NCBI GenBank assembly: GCA_052078155.1
Contig: JBQJBP010000001.1
Span: 992,001 to 1,056,000, forward strand
Direction: 5' to 3'
Source: CAXBMB01 sp052078155
Lineage (GTDB): Bacteria; Pseudomonadota; Alphaproteobacteria; Kiloniellales; DSM-21159
DNA: 64,000 nucleotides
The translations under genes and the position numbers were made by a program. Every line of letters begins with the position of its first letter. The stretch's first letter is position 1. Positions 17,533-26,515 of the stretch are shown in pieces. The notes beneath the pieces are model-generated. The model worked only from the letters and a program-made list of their open reading frames with translations. It made no database searches and was not told the DNA's origin.

Positions 17533-18696
17533 ATGCCTCTTAACATTATCTCCAACTCTGCAGCTGCCACCGCCCACCGTCACCTGGCTGAGTCCGATAT
17601 GGCCGCCAGCAACTCTGTGGCAAAACTCTCTGCTGGTACCCGTGTGCTGGCAGCCAAAGACGATGCCGCCTCTCTGGCCATTGGCTCTCGTTTGGAATCA
17701 GAGGTGAACTCTCTGAAACAGGCTCAGGTCAACGCCGGTCAGGCAACCTCCATGCTGCAGATCGCTGATGGTGCCATGTCTCGTACCCAGGACATCCTGG
17801 TGCGAATGAAGACCCTGGCCGTTCAGTCCTCCTCTGGCCAGCTGTCCGATACCGAACGTGGCATGCTGGACAAGGAATTCCAGGAATTGCTGGGAGAAAT
17901 TGACCGTATCGCCACTGATACGGAGTTCAATGGTACCGCTCTGCTGAAAGGTGGCGGTCTGAGCACCGGTACCCTGGGCACCAACATCGATGCTGCTGTT
18001 GGTCTGACCAACTACACCTTCGCCGGCAATACCCTGATTGAAGCCGGTGATGATGTGGATATCGGCTATGATGCCGCCAACGACCGCATGACTGTCACCG
18101 TTAACCGGGGGGGCGTTGCAATTGCAGCTCAAACCCTGACAGGCGTCGATGGTGCCAATACGGCAACTGAAACCCTCAACTTCGATGCCATCGGCCTGTC
18201 CGTCGACATGGAAGTGGCCTTCGATCAGACCGTTGCTATCGATGGCACCAACGCAGCATCTGATTTCACCGTCGGCGGTGGTGGTACAGATCTGGGCCTG
18301 ACCTACCGGATCGGTACTGGCACAACCACGGACGATGAAATCGCTGTGACCATCAAGTCGGCTAAGGCAGAAGATCTGGCTGCCAACTTGAACACATCGG
18401 ACATCACCACTTCCACCAATGCCGAAACGGCCATGACACGGATCGACACGGCCATCGATACGTTGGCAGAAAACCGTGCCTCTCTCGGTGCTTCCCAGAA
18501 CCGTCTTGAGTTTGCCTCTGCAAACATCGCAACGGCCATGGAAAACTCCGAATCAGCTCGGTCGGCCCTGATGGACCTGGATGTTGCTGCGGAGATGAGT
18601 TCCTTCACCTCCAAGCAGATCCTGATCCAGGCCGGTGTGTCCATGCTCTCGCAGGCAAACCAGCTGCCTCAGAACCTGACGAAACTCTTCGGTTAA
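17533..18696 (+). CDS. Flagellin (copy 1)
   Basis: Predicted 387-aa filament subunit. The N-terminal D0/D1 domain (VAKLSAGTRVLAAKDDAASL, ADGAMSRTQDILVRMKTLAV) and the C-terminal D1/D0 domain (ENRASLGASQNRLEFASANI, QANQLPQNLTKLFG) flank a variable central domain of about residues 150-290. It is almost identical to the copy at 19445, with about nine substitutions seen including SAGTR/SSGTR, GEID/TEVD and TKLFG/TRLFG, and more distant from the third copy at 25253. TAGGAA precedes the ATG. It is transcribed alone from a sigma-54 promoter and ends at the hairpin at 18739. Confidence 0.95.
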   Translation: MPLNIISNSAAATAHRHLAESDMAASNSVAKLSAGTRVLAAKDDAASLAIGSRLESEVNSLKQAQVNAGQATSMLQIADGAMSRTQDILVRMKTLAVQSSSGQLSDTERGMLDKEFQELLGEIDRIATDTEFNGTALLKGGGLSTGTLGTNIDAAVGLTNYTFAGNTLIEAGDDVDIGYDAANDRMTVTVNRGGVAIAAQTLTGVDGANTATETLNFDAIGLSVDMEVAFDQTVAIDGTNAASDFTVGGGGTDLGLTYRIGTGTTTDDEIAVTIKSAKAEDLAANLNTSDITTSTNAETAMTRIDTAIDTLAENRASLGASQNRLEFASANIATAMENSESARSALMDLDVAAEMSSFTSKQILIQAGVSMLSQANQLPQNLTKLFG

Positions 18697-18738
18697 GATC
18701 ACCGTTAAGTTTCATCAGAAACAGCCCCTACCAAGAAA

Positions 18739-18766
18739 CCCTCCACCGGATCCGGTGGAGGGTTTT
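18739..18766 (+). terminator. Terminator after flagellin 1
   Basis: Perfect palindrome CCCTCCACCGGATCCGGTGGAGGG (12-bp arms written continuously from 18739) followed by TTTT. Isolates flagellin 1 from the next flagellin. Confidence 0.88.
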
Positions 18767-19347
18767 CTCGTTATGCCCAATAAACACCAGCCTTGCAGAG
18801 CTGCTTTACTGCTAGTTTTTACACGCTGTCAGTTGATGCATATCCCCTGCAAATCAAACACAGTGCTGTCTCACTGTCGCAGACTGTCCCGAGCACATTT
18901 TCAGACCCTCCGCAGATCCTTCCTGTTCAATTGCCTGACAAGGGCAACCACCATGACCTCAATAGGGTTACTGAAACTGCTGGAGCGTACTGTTCGGAAA
19001 GGAACCACTTAATCTTCCTCTTCGGCAGAAGCAAAAGCTCCCAGTTACTGAGTACTCAGTCTGGAACTCTGTTTTGAGGATTTGGACCTGTTAAAAGAGG
19101 CCTCGAGATCTCTTTCACAACATCAAACCTCACTGTCTACGCCTTCTAGGCGAGGAAGTTTTTACCCACCCCCTCCCCCACTGGGCAGAATCTTCCCGGC
19201 AAATACTGCCTAGCTAGGCAAAAAGTACCGGGCTAAGGGTCCGGTATCGGCAGATTTTGCCGACGTCTTTTCCATAAACAAAATCACTCGGCAAGTTTCT
19301 CCACATTTTCTCTTTTAGAATCAGTAATATGGCAAAAATTTCCCAGT
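18767..19347. other. Inter-flagellin region with enhancer-like repeats
   Basis: About 580 bp with no convincing gene. The distal part contains several GGCA-type elements: GGGCAGAATCTTCCC (19183), CCCGGCAAATACTGCC (19195), AGGCAAAAAGTACCG (19216), TCGGCAGATTTTGCCGA (19247) and ATGGCAAAAATTTCCC (19329). They form an array in front of the sigma-54 promoter at 19348. Confidence 0.4.
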
Positions 19348-19364
19348 TTGGCACAGGGGTTGCT
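19348..19364 (+). promoter_or_regulatory. Sigma-54 promoter of flagellin gene 2
   Basis: TTGGCACAGGGGTTGCT with GG-N10-GC spacing, 81 bp before the second flagellin ATG. Confidence 0.88.
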
Positions 19365-19376
19365 AGGTAAAAGTTG

Positions 19377-19391
19377 CTGCCAGGTAGGCAG
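19377..19391 (+). promoter_or_regulatory. Leader hairpin of flagellin 2 mRNA
   Basis: CTGCC-AGGTA-GGCAG, identical to the hairpin in the flagellin 1 leader. It lies 14 bp after the -12 element here and 27 bp after it in copy 1. Confidence 0.5.
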
Positions 19392-19444
19392 TGGCCCGAC
19401 AGGAAGTTGGGTCTATCTATCCCATCCAAGTAGGAGTTTTAGAA

Positions 19445-20608
19445 ATGCCCCTTAATATCGTATCTAACTCTGCAGCCGCGACCGCTCACCGCCATTTGGC
19501 TGAGTCCGACAAAGCTGCGTCAAACTCTGTGGCAAAACTGTCTTCCGGTACCCGTGTGCTGGCAGCCAAAGATGATGCCGCCTCTCTGGCCATTGGCTCT
19601 CGTCTGGAATCAGAAGTGAACTCTCTGAAACAGGCTCAGGTCAACGCCGGTCAGGCAACTTCCATGCTGCAGATTGCTGATGGTGCCATGTCTCGTACCC
19701 AGGACATCCTGGTGCGGATGAAGACCCTGGCCGTTCAGTCCTCCTCTGGCCAGCTGTCCGACACCGAACGTGGCATGCTGGACAAGGAATTCCAGGAGTT
19801 GCTGACCGAAGTTGACCGTATCGCTACTGATACGGAGTTCAACGGCACGGCTCTGCTGAAAGGTGGCGGTCTGAGCACCGGCACTCTGGGTACCAACATC
19901 GACGCTGCTGTTGGTCTGACCAACTACACCTTCGCCGGCAACACCCTGATCGAAACCGGTGATGATGTGGATATCGGCTATGATGCCGGCAACGACCGCA
20001 TGACGGTCACCGTTAACCGGGGGGGCGTTGCAATTGCAGCTCAAACCCTGACAGGTGTCGATGGTGCCAACACTGCGACCCAGACCCTCAACTTCGATGC
20101 CATCGGCCTGTCCGTCGACATGGAAGTGGCCTTCGATCAGACCGTTGCTATCGATGGCACCAACGCAGCATCTGATTTCACCGTCGGCGGTGGTGGTACA
20201 GATCTGGGCCTGACTTACCGGATCGGTACCGGCACAACCACGGACGATGAAATCGCTGTGACCATCAAGTCGGCTAAGGCAGAAGATCTGGCTGCCAACT
20301 TGAACACATCGGACATCACCACTTCTACCAATGCCGAAACGGCCATGACACGGATCGACACGGCCATTGACAAACTGGCAGAAAACCGCGCCTCTCTCGG
20401 TGCTTCCCAGAACCGTCTTGAGTTTGCCTCTGCAAACATCGCAACGGCCATGGAAAATTCCGAATCAGCCCGGTCGGCCCTGATGGACCTGGATGTTGCT
20501 GCGGAGATGAGTTCCTTCACCTCCAAACAGATCCTGATCCAGGCCGGTGTGTCCATGCTCTCGCAGGCAAACCAGCTGCCCCAGAACCTGACCCGACTCT
20601 TCGGTTAA
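19445..20608 (+). CDS. Flagellin (copy 2, near-identical paralogue)
   Basis: Predicted 387-aa filament subunit with the same domains as copy 1: VAKLSSGTRVLAAKDDAASL at the N-terminus and QLPQNLTRLFG at the end. Nucleotide identity with copy 1 is very high through the whole coding region, including silent positions in the central domain, so a recent duplication or ongoing gene conversion is likely. An in-frame ATG at 19391 lies inside the leader hairpin; the ATG at 19445 with TAGGAG upstream is the true start and matches both other flagellins. It has its own sigma-54 promoter and terminator. Confidence 0.95.
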   Translation: MPLNIVSNSAAATAHRHLAESDKAASNSVAKLSSGTRVLAAKDDAASLAIGSRLESEVNSLKQAQVNAGQATSMLQIADGAMSRTQDILVRMKTLAVQSSSGQLSDTERGMLDKEFQELLTEVDRIATDTEFNGTALLKGGGLSTGTLGTNIDAAVGLTNYTFAGNTLIETGDDVDIGYDAGNDRMTVTVNRGGVAIAAQTLTGVDGANTATQTLNFDAIGLSVDMEVAFDQTVAIDGTNAASDFTVGGGGTDLGLTYRIGTGTTTDDEIAVTIKSAKAEDLAANLNTSDITTSTNAETAMTRIDTAIDKLAENRASLGASQNRLEFASANIATAMENSESARSALMDLDVAAEMSSFTSKQILIQAGVSMLSQANQLPQNLTRLFG

Positions 20609-20623
20609 GGACTGACATGAAAA

Positions 20624-20650
20624 CGGAGGGGATTCTGTCCCCTCCGCTTT
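20624..20650 (+). terminator. Terminator-like hairpin after flagellin 2
   Basis: CGGAGGGGA / TCCCCTCCG stem with a TTCTG loop, then a short CTTT tail. Strong stem, weak U-tract. Confidence 0.65.
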
Positions 20651-20682
20651 CGACTTACTAATCTGCGTCTCTTATAGAACAA

Positions 20683-20698
20683 TCGGCAAAAACTGCCC
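20683..20698 (+). promoter_or_regulatory. Presumptive FlbD-type element at the flaG promoter
   Basis: TCGGCAAAAACTGCCC, one of the best matches to the recurring CGGCAAAA element, ends 8 bp before the sigma-54 promoter. Its closeness, compared with 100 bp or more elsewhere, could mean a different regulatory effect. Confidence 0.4.
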
Positions 20699-20706
20699 TT
20701 CCAGGC

Positions 20707-20723
20707 TTGGCACGGTACCTGCA
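20707..20723 (+). promoter_or_regulatory. Sigma-54 promoter of flaG-fliD
   Basis: TTGGCACGGTACCTGCA with GG-N10-GC spacing, 113 bp before the flaG ATG. Confidence 0.85.
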
Positions 20724-20836
20724 TAAAAGCCAACCGGAGACCTGATGCGCCAAAGGGGAAAAACCCCAGCCGTTAGGGATAAAGGCAGACAAGGAGACGC
20801 AGGGCCTAAAAAAAACAGCCATGCGTGAGACGGAAA

Positions 20837-21190
20837 ATGGACCATATCCTTTCCAAGTCTCAATCTTTAGAAACCACCTCCTACGCCCAGCAGCAAAGCG
20901 GGCGACGGGTTGAAAAAGTTGCCGTTGCTGAGAAGCAAGAAGCACCTGTGGTTAAAGATACTCTGAGACAAAACGAAAAGAAGGAGGCCCCGCCGCCTTC
21001 TCCTCTTCCGCCCATATCCCCGACCAAGGTCACTCTGAACTACGACCAGGAAACCAATCAGGTGGTTGCCTTCTTCGTAGACAGGGAAAGCGGTGAAGTA
21101 ACGCATCAGATACCGGCCGAAGATCTGCTTAAATCTTCAGCTGAACTCCGCCACTACCTGGAAGACCTTAAAGTCGACTTGAAAGTATAG
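20837..21190 (+). CDS. flaG: FlaG family flagellar protein
   Basis: Predicted 117-aa protein. The disordered, charged and proline-rich N-terminus (about 1-60, with PPPSPLPPISP) precedes the FlaG core: VTLNYDQETNQVVAFFVDRE, SGEVTHQIPAEDLLK. FlaG proteins are associated with filament length control and usually lie beside flagellin and fliD, as here. The start is uncertain: an in-frame GTG at 20825 lies four codons upstream. The ATG at 20837 is chosen as the better initiation codon. Confidence 0.82.
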   Translation: MDHILSKSQSLETTSYAQQQSGRRVEKVAVAEKQEAPVVKDTLRQNEKKEAPPPSPLPPISPTKVTLNYDQETNQVVAFFVDRESGEVTHQIPAEDLLKSSAELRHYLEDLKVDLKV

Positions 21191-21194
21191 GGCG

Positions 21195-23624
21195 ATGTCA
21201 GATCTGAACTTCAACACTGTGACGGGCGACGACGGGAGCATTCGCTTCTCTGGTATCGGATCAGGGATCGACTACAACGCTCTCGTCGAAGCCACCATGT
21301 TGGCGAAAAGGATCCCCGTTGATTCCATTCAGGCGGACATTGATGAAAACCAGGCCCAGATTGATGCCCTAGATGAACTCAGCACCCTGATGGCGGCGCT
21401 GCAGGAATCCTTGCGGGATCTCTATGGTAACATCACATTCGGCAACAACAGTGACATCTTCGAAGCAAAATCTGGTTTCGCCACAGCCAGCAGAACCGAT
21501 AGCCAGGCCGCCAGCGACCCCGCTGCAATCATGGGCTTCACCATCTCAAATGCCGCCCAGGTGGGATCTCATGACGTAGAAGTCCTCCAGATTGCCAAAG
21601 CCCACCGCATTTCCACCTCTAATGCCACATCCCTGACAGATGATCTGGGGCTCGCATTCGGTGGCGCATCCGGCTCCATCTCCGGCAGCTTCGACATCAA
21701 CGGCACCACCATCAATGTTGGAGCCGCCGACAGCATTCAGGATCTGCGTGATCGGATCAACAATGCCAACACCGGGGCCAATGCCACCGGTGTTTCCGCT
21801 TCTGTCGTAACTGTCGGCACCGGCAAAAATATCCTGGTGCTGACCAATGACAACACCGGTGAAGACATCGTCATCGACAATGAAGTTGGTAGTGTGCTGT
21901 CCGACCTGGGGATCTCAGCTGATGGTGGCACAACCTTTACCAATGAACTTCAGGCCGCTCAGAAAGCACAGCTGCATGTTGACGGCTTGCTGGATTCCAG
22001 CGTCTGGGAATCGGCTGCTGTTACCAGCGGGGCTGATCTGCTGAGCAGCTACGGCGTTTCAGCTGGCGCTCACAGCTTTGAAGTACGCGATACAAGCGGT
22101 ATTCTGCTGGGCACGGTAAACTACAATGACACCGACAGCATCACGACCCTGGCCAGCAGCATTGATGCCATTGCAGGTGTCAGTGCCTCCGTCATAAACG
22201 ACAACGGCGTTCAGAGGCTGCAGATTTCCGGCGACGGCGGCACAGAACTTAACCTGACGAACGATACAGACTCGGTTCTTTCGTCCCTATCCGTTGCTAA
22301 AACCGACCTGGTCGTCGAGCGCAGTGAAAACACCGTCGACGATCTCTTTGAAGGCATCACCCTTTCCCTCTTCCAGGCAGAACCGGGCACAACCATCAAG
22401 CTGGATGTGGAACAGGATCTCAATGGCGTAAAATCTGCCATCACCAACTTTGTTGATGCCTATAACGCTGTAAAGGTCTTCGCCAACAGCCAGACAGCCA
22501 TTGATGAAGACACCGGCGAGGCTTCCTCGGATGCGGGCGCCCTCTTCTCAAGTCGTGCCCTGGCTGACGTTGAATCTCAGCTGTCATCGCTGCTCGGCGC
22601 AGGCGCCGAAGGAGCCTCACCCGAATTTACAGTGCTGAAACAGATCGGTCTGGACTTTGTCACTGACACGGCTTTGTCTGACCCTACCCAGCTCTACACC
22701 CTCTCCATCGACGATCAAAAACTCAATGACGCCCTGCTTAACAACCCCGATGATGTTAAGCGGCTCTTTGCGATGGATTTTTCCAGCAGTGACCCACGCA
22801 TTTCGCTTTTGTCTTTCAGCGGCGACACCAGCTACAGCGAAACCGGCTACACCCTGAACATTGGTCAGATCGGAGCCGGTCAGCTGGATGCTTCTGAGGT
22901 GCTCGATTCCTCAACTCTGCTGAACGATGCAGCAAACTCCTTTGGCGCCACCACATCCGGCAGCTTTGACATCAACGGCACCTCAATCAGCTACGATGTC
23001 ACGACTGATTCTCTGGACAGCCTGGTCGATGCCATTAACGCAGCCTTTCCTTTAGGTGACGTACAGGCCCGCATTGTTGAAGACTCTGATACATCCAACG
23101 ATACCCTACAGATTTACGGATCTTCGACGCATGTGGTGGTCGACAATGACACCGGTGATCTTCTTGCCAGTCTGGGACTGACCCAGACAGAAGATTTCAT
23201 CATTTCCGCCAACATCAATGGCTCACCGGATGGATCTGATGATGGATCCGTCATTACAGACGGTCGATTGCTGACAGCAACTGACCAAAGCGGCGCCAAT
23301 GGTCTGCAACTGCTCTATGACGGCACCACTACAGTTAGCGGCGTGCAACTGGATTACTCCATTGGTTTCGGCACCAACATGTTCTTTGCCTTGGACAAGA
23401 TGCTGGCCGGCGGGGTGGGTGCAGTAGATGCCGAGCGCAACGCGCTGGAAGCCAAAAACATTACAGCTACAGACCGCATGGAATTTCTCAATGACCGGCT
23501 CGATTATCAGCGGGAAATTCTGATTGAGCGTTACGTCAACATGGAATCCACTTTGGCCACGCTGAATACGACAAAAGACTACATCACGCAGATCACTGAC
23601 GCGATGTTCAACAGCAACAATTAG
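21195..23624 (+). CDS. fliD: Flagellar hook-associated protein 2 (filament cap), FliD, enlarged
   Basis: Predicted 809-aa filament cap protein, far longer than the E. coli protein (about 470 aa). The N-terminal FliD domain has FSGIGSGIDYNALVEATMLA. The C-terminal FliD domain includes VEQDLNGVKSAITNFVDAYN near 400, and the final helices are RMEFLNDRLDYQREILIERY and NTTKDYITQITDAMF. The extra length comes from at least three related modules: SGSFDINGTTINVGAADSIQ near 160, SFEVRDTSGILLGTVNYND near 295, and SGSFDINGTSISYDVTTDSL near 590. Each ends in a DNDTG/LSSLG-like segment. They resemble the flagellin 'IN' motif. It starts 4 bp after flaG, so the two are co-translated. Confidence 0.92.
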   Translation: MSDLNFNTVTGDDGSIRFSGIGSGIDYNALVEATMLAKRIPVDSIQADIDENQAQIDALDELSTLMAALQESLRDLYGNITFGNNSDIFEAKSGFATASRTDSQAASDPAAIMGFTISNAAQVGSHDVEVLQIAKAHRISTSNATSLTDDLGLAFGGASGSISGSFDINGTTINVGAADSIQDLRDRINNANTGANATGVSASVVTVGTGKNILVLTNDNTGEDIVIDNEVGSVLSDLGISADGGTTFTNELQAAQKAQLHVDGLLDSSVWESAAVTSGADLLSSYGVSAGAHSFEVRDTSGILLGTVNYNDTDSITTLASSIDAIAGVSASVINDNGVQRLQISGDGGTELNLTNDTDSVLSSLSVAKTDLVVERSENTVDDLFEGITLSLFQAEPGTTIKLDVEQDLNGVKSAITNFVDAYNAVKVFANSQTAIDEDTGEASSDAGALFSSRALADVESQLSSLLGAGAEGASPEFTVLKQIGLDFVTDTALSDPTQLYTLSIDDQKLNDALLNNPDDVKRLFAMDFSSSDPRISLLSFSGDTSYSETGYTLNIGQIGAGQLDASEVLDSSTLLNDAANSFGATTSGSFDINGTSISYDVTTDSLDSLVDAINAAFPLGDVQARIVEDSDTSNDTLQIYGSSTHVVVDNDTGDLLASLGLTQTEDFIISANINGSPDGSDDGSVITDGRLLTATDQSGANGLQLLYDGTTTVSGVQLDYSIGFGTNMFFALDKMLAGGVGAVDAERNALEAKNITATDRMEFLNDRLDYQREILIERYVNMESTLATLNTTKDYITQITDAMFNSNN

Positions 23625-23726
23625 CCTGAATGAAGCCATCCGTTAGGGCTTAGATAACCATTGCGGACTAGAGTCAGAGTCGCTGAACAGAGTCGCTCAA
23701 AAGTTAGGGCAAGGAGTTGAATTGGC

Positions 23727-24215
23727 ATGAACAACGCTGCCGCCATTTATCAGAACCAGCAGGTAATGATGGCTTCGCCAGCTAAGCTGGTTGCCATGCT
23801 CTTTGACCGCGCCATTCGGGCCATGAATGACACCATCAGGTGCATTGATTCCGGAGATATAGAAGGCCGTTGCAAGCACAACAAAAAAACCTTCGATATC
23901 ATCAACCACCTGGATATGACGCTGGATATGGATCGGGGGGGCGAAGTGGCCCAAAACCTGGCCAACCTCTACAGTTTCATTCTTCGCAAGCTGCCGGAAA
24001 TTGATTTCAAGAACGACAAGCAGGTGGCTCTGGATGTCATTGAGATCCTGACTCCCATCCGTGATTCCTGGAATGAGCTGGCTGAGCAAAACACGCAGAT
24101 GCCTGGTGGCCAACCCCGGGCCATGACCGGCGGGGCTGTGGCACCGGAAAGATCCTCCAACCCTTCCCTTGCGAACGGGGCTCAGGATTCCATTGCGATC
24201 CTTTTGACCGGCTGA
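23727..24215 (+). CDS. fliS: Flagellin export chaperone FliS (paralogue 1)
   Basis: Predicted 162-aa helical chaperone. The FliS signature MMASPAKLVAMLFDRAIRAM is near the N-terminus, followed by DIEGRCKHNKKTFDIINHL and QNLANLYSFILRKLPEIDFK. The C-terminal 40 residues are an extra flexible tail absent from the second FliS at 26516. FliS binds the C-terminus of newly made flagellin. It is separated from fliD by 102 bp and followed by a terminator-like hairpin at 24246. Confidence 0.88.
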   Translation: MNNAAAIYQNQQVMMASPAKLVAMLFDRAIRAMNDTIRCIDSGDIEGRCKHNKKTFDIINHLDMTLDMDRGGEVAQNLANLYSFILRKLPEIDFKNDKQVALDVIEILTPIRDSWNELAEQNTQMPGGQPRAMTGGAVAPERSSNPSLANGAQDSIAILLTG

Positions 24216-24245
24216 GTATTGGGCCAGCGCCCATACAACAAAGAG

Positions 24246-24280
24246 AAGCGCTTTTGCCTCTGGCAGGAGCGCTTTTGTGA
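24246..24280 (+). terminator. Terminator-like hairpin after fliS
   Basis: AAGCGC arm and GCGCTT arm enclosing an inner GCC-TCT-GGC stem, then TTTGTGATTTT. Probably ends the flaG-fliD-fliS unit. Confidence 0.6.
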
Positions 24281-25073
24281 TTTTGAACAAGTGGTTTTGG
24301 GCTGACTTCTATGAAGACCTGGTGCAGTCCCCTACCCGCTGCGCCCCAAAGCTCCCCGCAATCTCATCAGCCAAACCATTGGAAATCGTCCCCTTACCGC
24401 AGGTCAGGTTGAGCGTGAGAGCCTACCATGCGCCTGAGACTTGGAGACAAATGATCCAAAGGGGAATGCCCAGCTCTTTCGATCCCAAACGCCATAGCAT
24501 AGCCCTTTTAACAAGAAGCGCTTTACGCATTGAACCAAGCCATGAGCCGCACGCAAGAATGGCGAAAAACCTACGGCGCTTTAACTCTTGTGACGAAATT
24601 GCTCTGCTCCAACCCATTTCCCCCAAAGAACACTTCAGTGAATGGAAAACAAACTGAAACGGGTTCTCTGACAGTGGCCAGGCGAAGTGATGCCAGACGG
24701 CCTTTTCTTCCTGCCTGAGCAGATTGAGAGATCTATGCGCCGTCACGGAGATCATTTTACCACCCAACTGCGCTGGCCAGCCCACATTGTAATCTCACCA
24801 TTTGAGCAGTTGGAGACGGTTGGCTGAAGATCATCAACTGTCGGACTACGAATAGCTTTGGATCCATCATCCTGACCTCTCGAATCGCGGTCCGGGATCA
24901 GGCACAGAGAGTCTCAGATCGGCAAAAAGGGCCCAAAAAGCCCGGCACATATTTCCCGAATCACCGTAAAAATTCTTCTGCATGACAATTATGCCGATTC
25001 AAAATTTCGACGCGACAACCAATTTTATTGTTTAAAATCAATTGATTAAAAGAAATTTTCAAACTGGCACGAC
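24281..25073. other. Long non-coding region upstream of flagellin 3
   Basis: Nearly 800 bp without a supported gene; open frames here lack family features and ribosome sites. Around 24508-24530 the stretch AACAAGAAGCGCTTTACGC resembles the core of the dispersed 140-bp repeat, so this may be a decayed copy. Two enhancer-like elements, TCGGCAAAAAGGGCCC (24919) and CCCGGCACATATTTCCCG (24941), lie about 120-155 bp before the flagellin 3 promoter. Confidence 0.4.
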
Positions 25074-25090
25074 CTTTGCTGAATAGGGGT
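25074..25090 (+). promoter_or_regulatory. Sigma-54 promoter of flagellin gene 3
   Basis: CTGGCACGACCTTTGCT with GG-N10-GC spacing, 163 bp before the ATG, giving a longer leader than the other two flagellins. Confidence 0.88.
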
Positions 25091-25151
25091 TGTCTTTCCG
25101 CGCACTCCATCCGTGCAGAGAGGCAAAAACGACATAGACCCCAATCACCCC

Positions 25152-25222
25152 GGTTCGGTAACCGCCGAACCAACTAGGAGAAAAGGAAAGCCTCAACAAA
25201 GAGAAGCAGGCTTCTCTGAGGC
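25152..25222 (+). promoter_or_regulatory. Two-hairpin leader of flagellin 3 mRNA
   Basis: Hairpin A: GGTTCGG / CCGAACC (25152-25171), a perfect 7-bp stem. Hairpin B: GCCTC plus AGAGAAGC pairing with GCTTCTCT plus GAGGC (25190-25222), a bulged 13-bp stem. Between them lie two GGA motifs (in AGGAGAAAAGGA), and a third GGA is at the Shine-Dalgarno. This GGA pattern is what CsrA-type repressors recognise; a role for FliW/CsrA is inference. Confidence 0.5.
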
Positions 25223-25252
25223 TCCTCAGAAACTCCGAAGGAGACCCTGGCA

Positions 25253-26416
25253 ATGCCACTCAATGTGATCTCCAATTTTGCAGCGAACGTCGCCCATCGC
25301 CACCTGGCCATGGCCGACAAAGAAGCAACCAACTCGGTTGCTAAGCTTTCGTCTGGTACCCGCGTGTTGTCCGCCAAGGACGACGCCGCGTCCCTGGCCA
25401 TTGGTTCCCGCCTCTCTGCTGAGGTGAAAGCCCTGCGTCAGGTGAACGTGAACGCTGGCCAGGCCATCTCCATGCTGCAGATTGCTGACGGCGCCATGTC
25501 CCGGACACAGGACATTCTGGTGCGTATGAAAACCCTGGCTGTTCAGGCCAGCTCTGGCCAGCTTTCCAACACGGAACGCGGCATGCTCGACACCGAGTAT
25601 CAGGAGCTGCTGAAGGAAATCGACCGTATTTCCGTCAACACCGAGTTCAATGGCACAGCCCTGCTGGCCGGCGGTGGTCTGTCTACCGGTACCTTGGGCA
25701 CCAACATCGATGCGGCTACAGGCCTCACGAACTACACCTTCGATGGTGGGACCCTAATCCAGGTCGGTGACGACGTGAACATCGGTTATGTCCCCGCAAC
25801 GGACATTATGACCGTAACGGTTACCCGTGGTGGTGTTGATATTGCCAGTCAGAGCTTGACCGGTATCGACGGTGCCAATACTGCAGCAATCACTTTGGAT
25901 TTTGATGCCATTGGCCTGTCTTTCGACATGGAAGCTGCGTTTGATCAGACGGTTACCATTGACCCAACGAACGCCGCATCTGACTTCACTGTCGCAGGCG
26001 GTGGCAGCACCCTGGCACTGAGCTATCGCATTGGCACCGGTACCGGTGTGGATGATGTGATCTCTGTCAACGTCAACCAGACAGACACCGCCAACCTGGC
26101 TGCTGGTCTGGATACTTCTGACATTACCACCCTGGCCAACTCTGAAACGGCCATGGGTCTGGTGAACAACGCCATCGACAAGCTGGCTGAAAACCGCGCC
26201 GAAGTGGGTGCTTCCCAGAACCGGTTGGAATTTGCCTCGGCAAATATTGCCACCACTGTGGAAAACACCGAAGCCGCGCGTTCCGCCTTGATGGATTTGG
26301 ACGTTGCCAAAGAAATGAGCAACTTCACCTCCAAGCAGATCCTGGTTCAGGCATCGGTATCCATGTTGGCCCAGGCCAACCAGTTGCCGAACAACCTGAT
26401 GCAGCTCTTCCAGTAA
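25253..26416 (+). CDS. Flagellin (copy 3, divergent paralogue)
   Basis: Predicted 387-aa filament subunit, the same length as the other two but clearly diverged. The N-terminus has VISNFAANVAHRHLAMADKE and VAKLSSGTRVLSAKDDAASL; the C-terminus has GASQNRLEFASANIATTVEN and QLPNNLMQLFQ. The central domain (about 150-290) aligns with the other copies but differs at many positions. GAAGGAGACC precedes the ATG. It has a separate sigma-54 promoter and a long structured leader, and it is followed by its own fliS paralogue, which suggests a dedicated chaperone-client pair. Confidence 0.94.
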   Translation: MPLNVISNFAANVAHRHLAMADKEATNSVAKLSSGTRVLSAKDDAASLAIGSRLSAEVKALRQVNVNAGQAISMLQIADGAMSRTQDILVRMKTLAVQASSGQLSNTERGMLDTEYQELLKEIDRISVNTEFNGTALLAGGGLSTGTLGTNIDAATGLTNYTFDGGTLIQVGDDVNIGYVPATDIMTVTVTRGGVDIASQSLTGIDGANTAAITLDFDAIGLSFDMEAAFDQTVTIDPTNAASDFTVAGGGSTLALSYRIGTGTGVDDVISVNVNQTDTANLAAGLDTSDITTLANSETAMGLVNNAIDKLAENRAEVGASQNRLEFASANIATTVENTEAARSALMDLDVAKEMSNFTSKQILVQASVSMLAQANQLPNNLMQLFQ

Positions 26417-26515
26417 TCTTTTGGATCGGTCAGGTCCCTCTGGCCTTTCCAAAGGTACTTCGAAACTTCAGCAGCCCTTTCTTACCGGCTGACTGATACG
26501 AGATGGAGAAGAAAA

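Noticed and set aside
24277..24657. 126-codon plus-strand frame between fliS and flagellin 3
   Set aside because: Starts inside the terminator-like hairpin, has no ribosome site or domain, and overlaps a possible decayed repeat copy.
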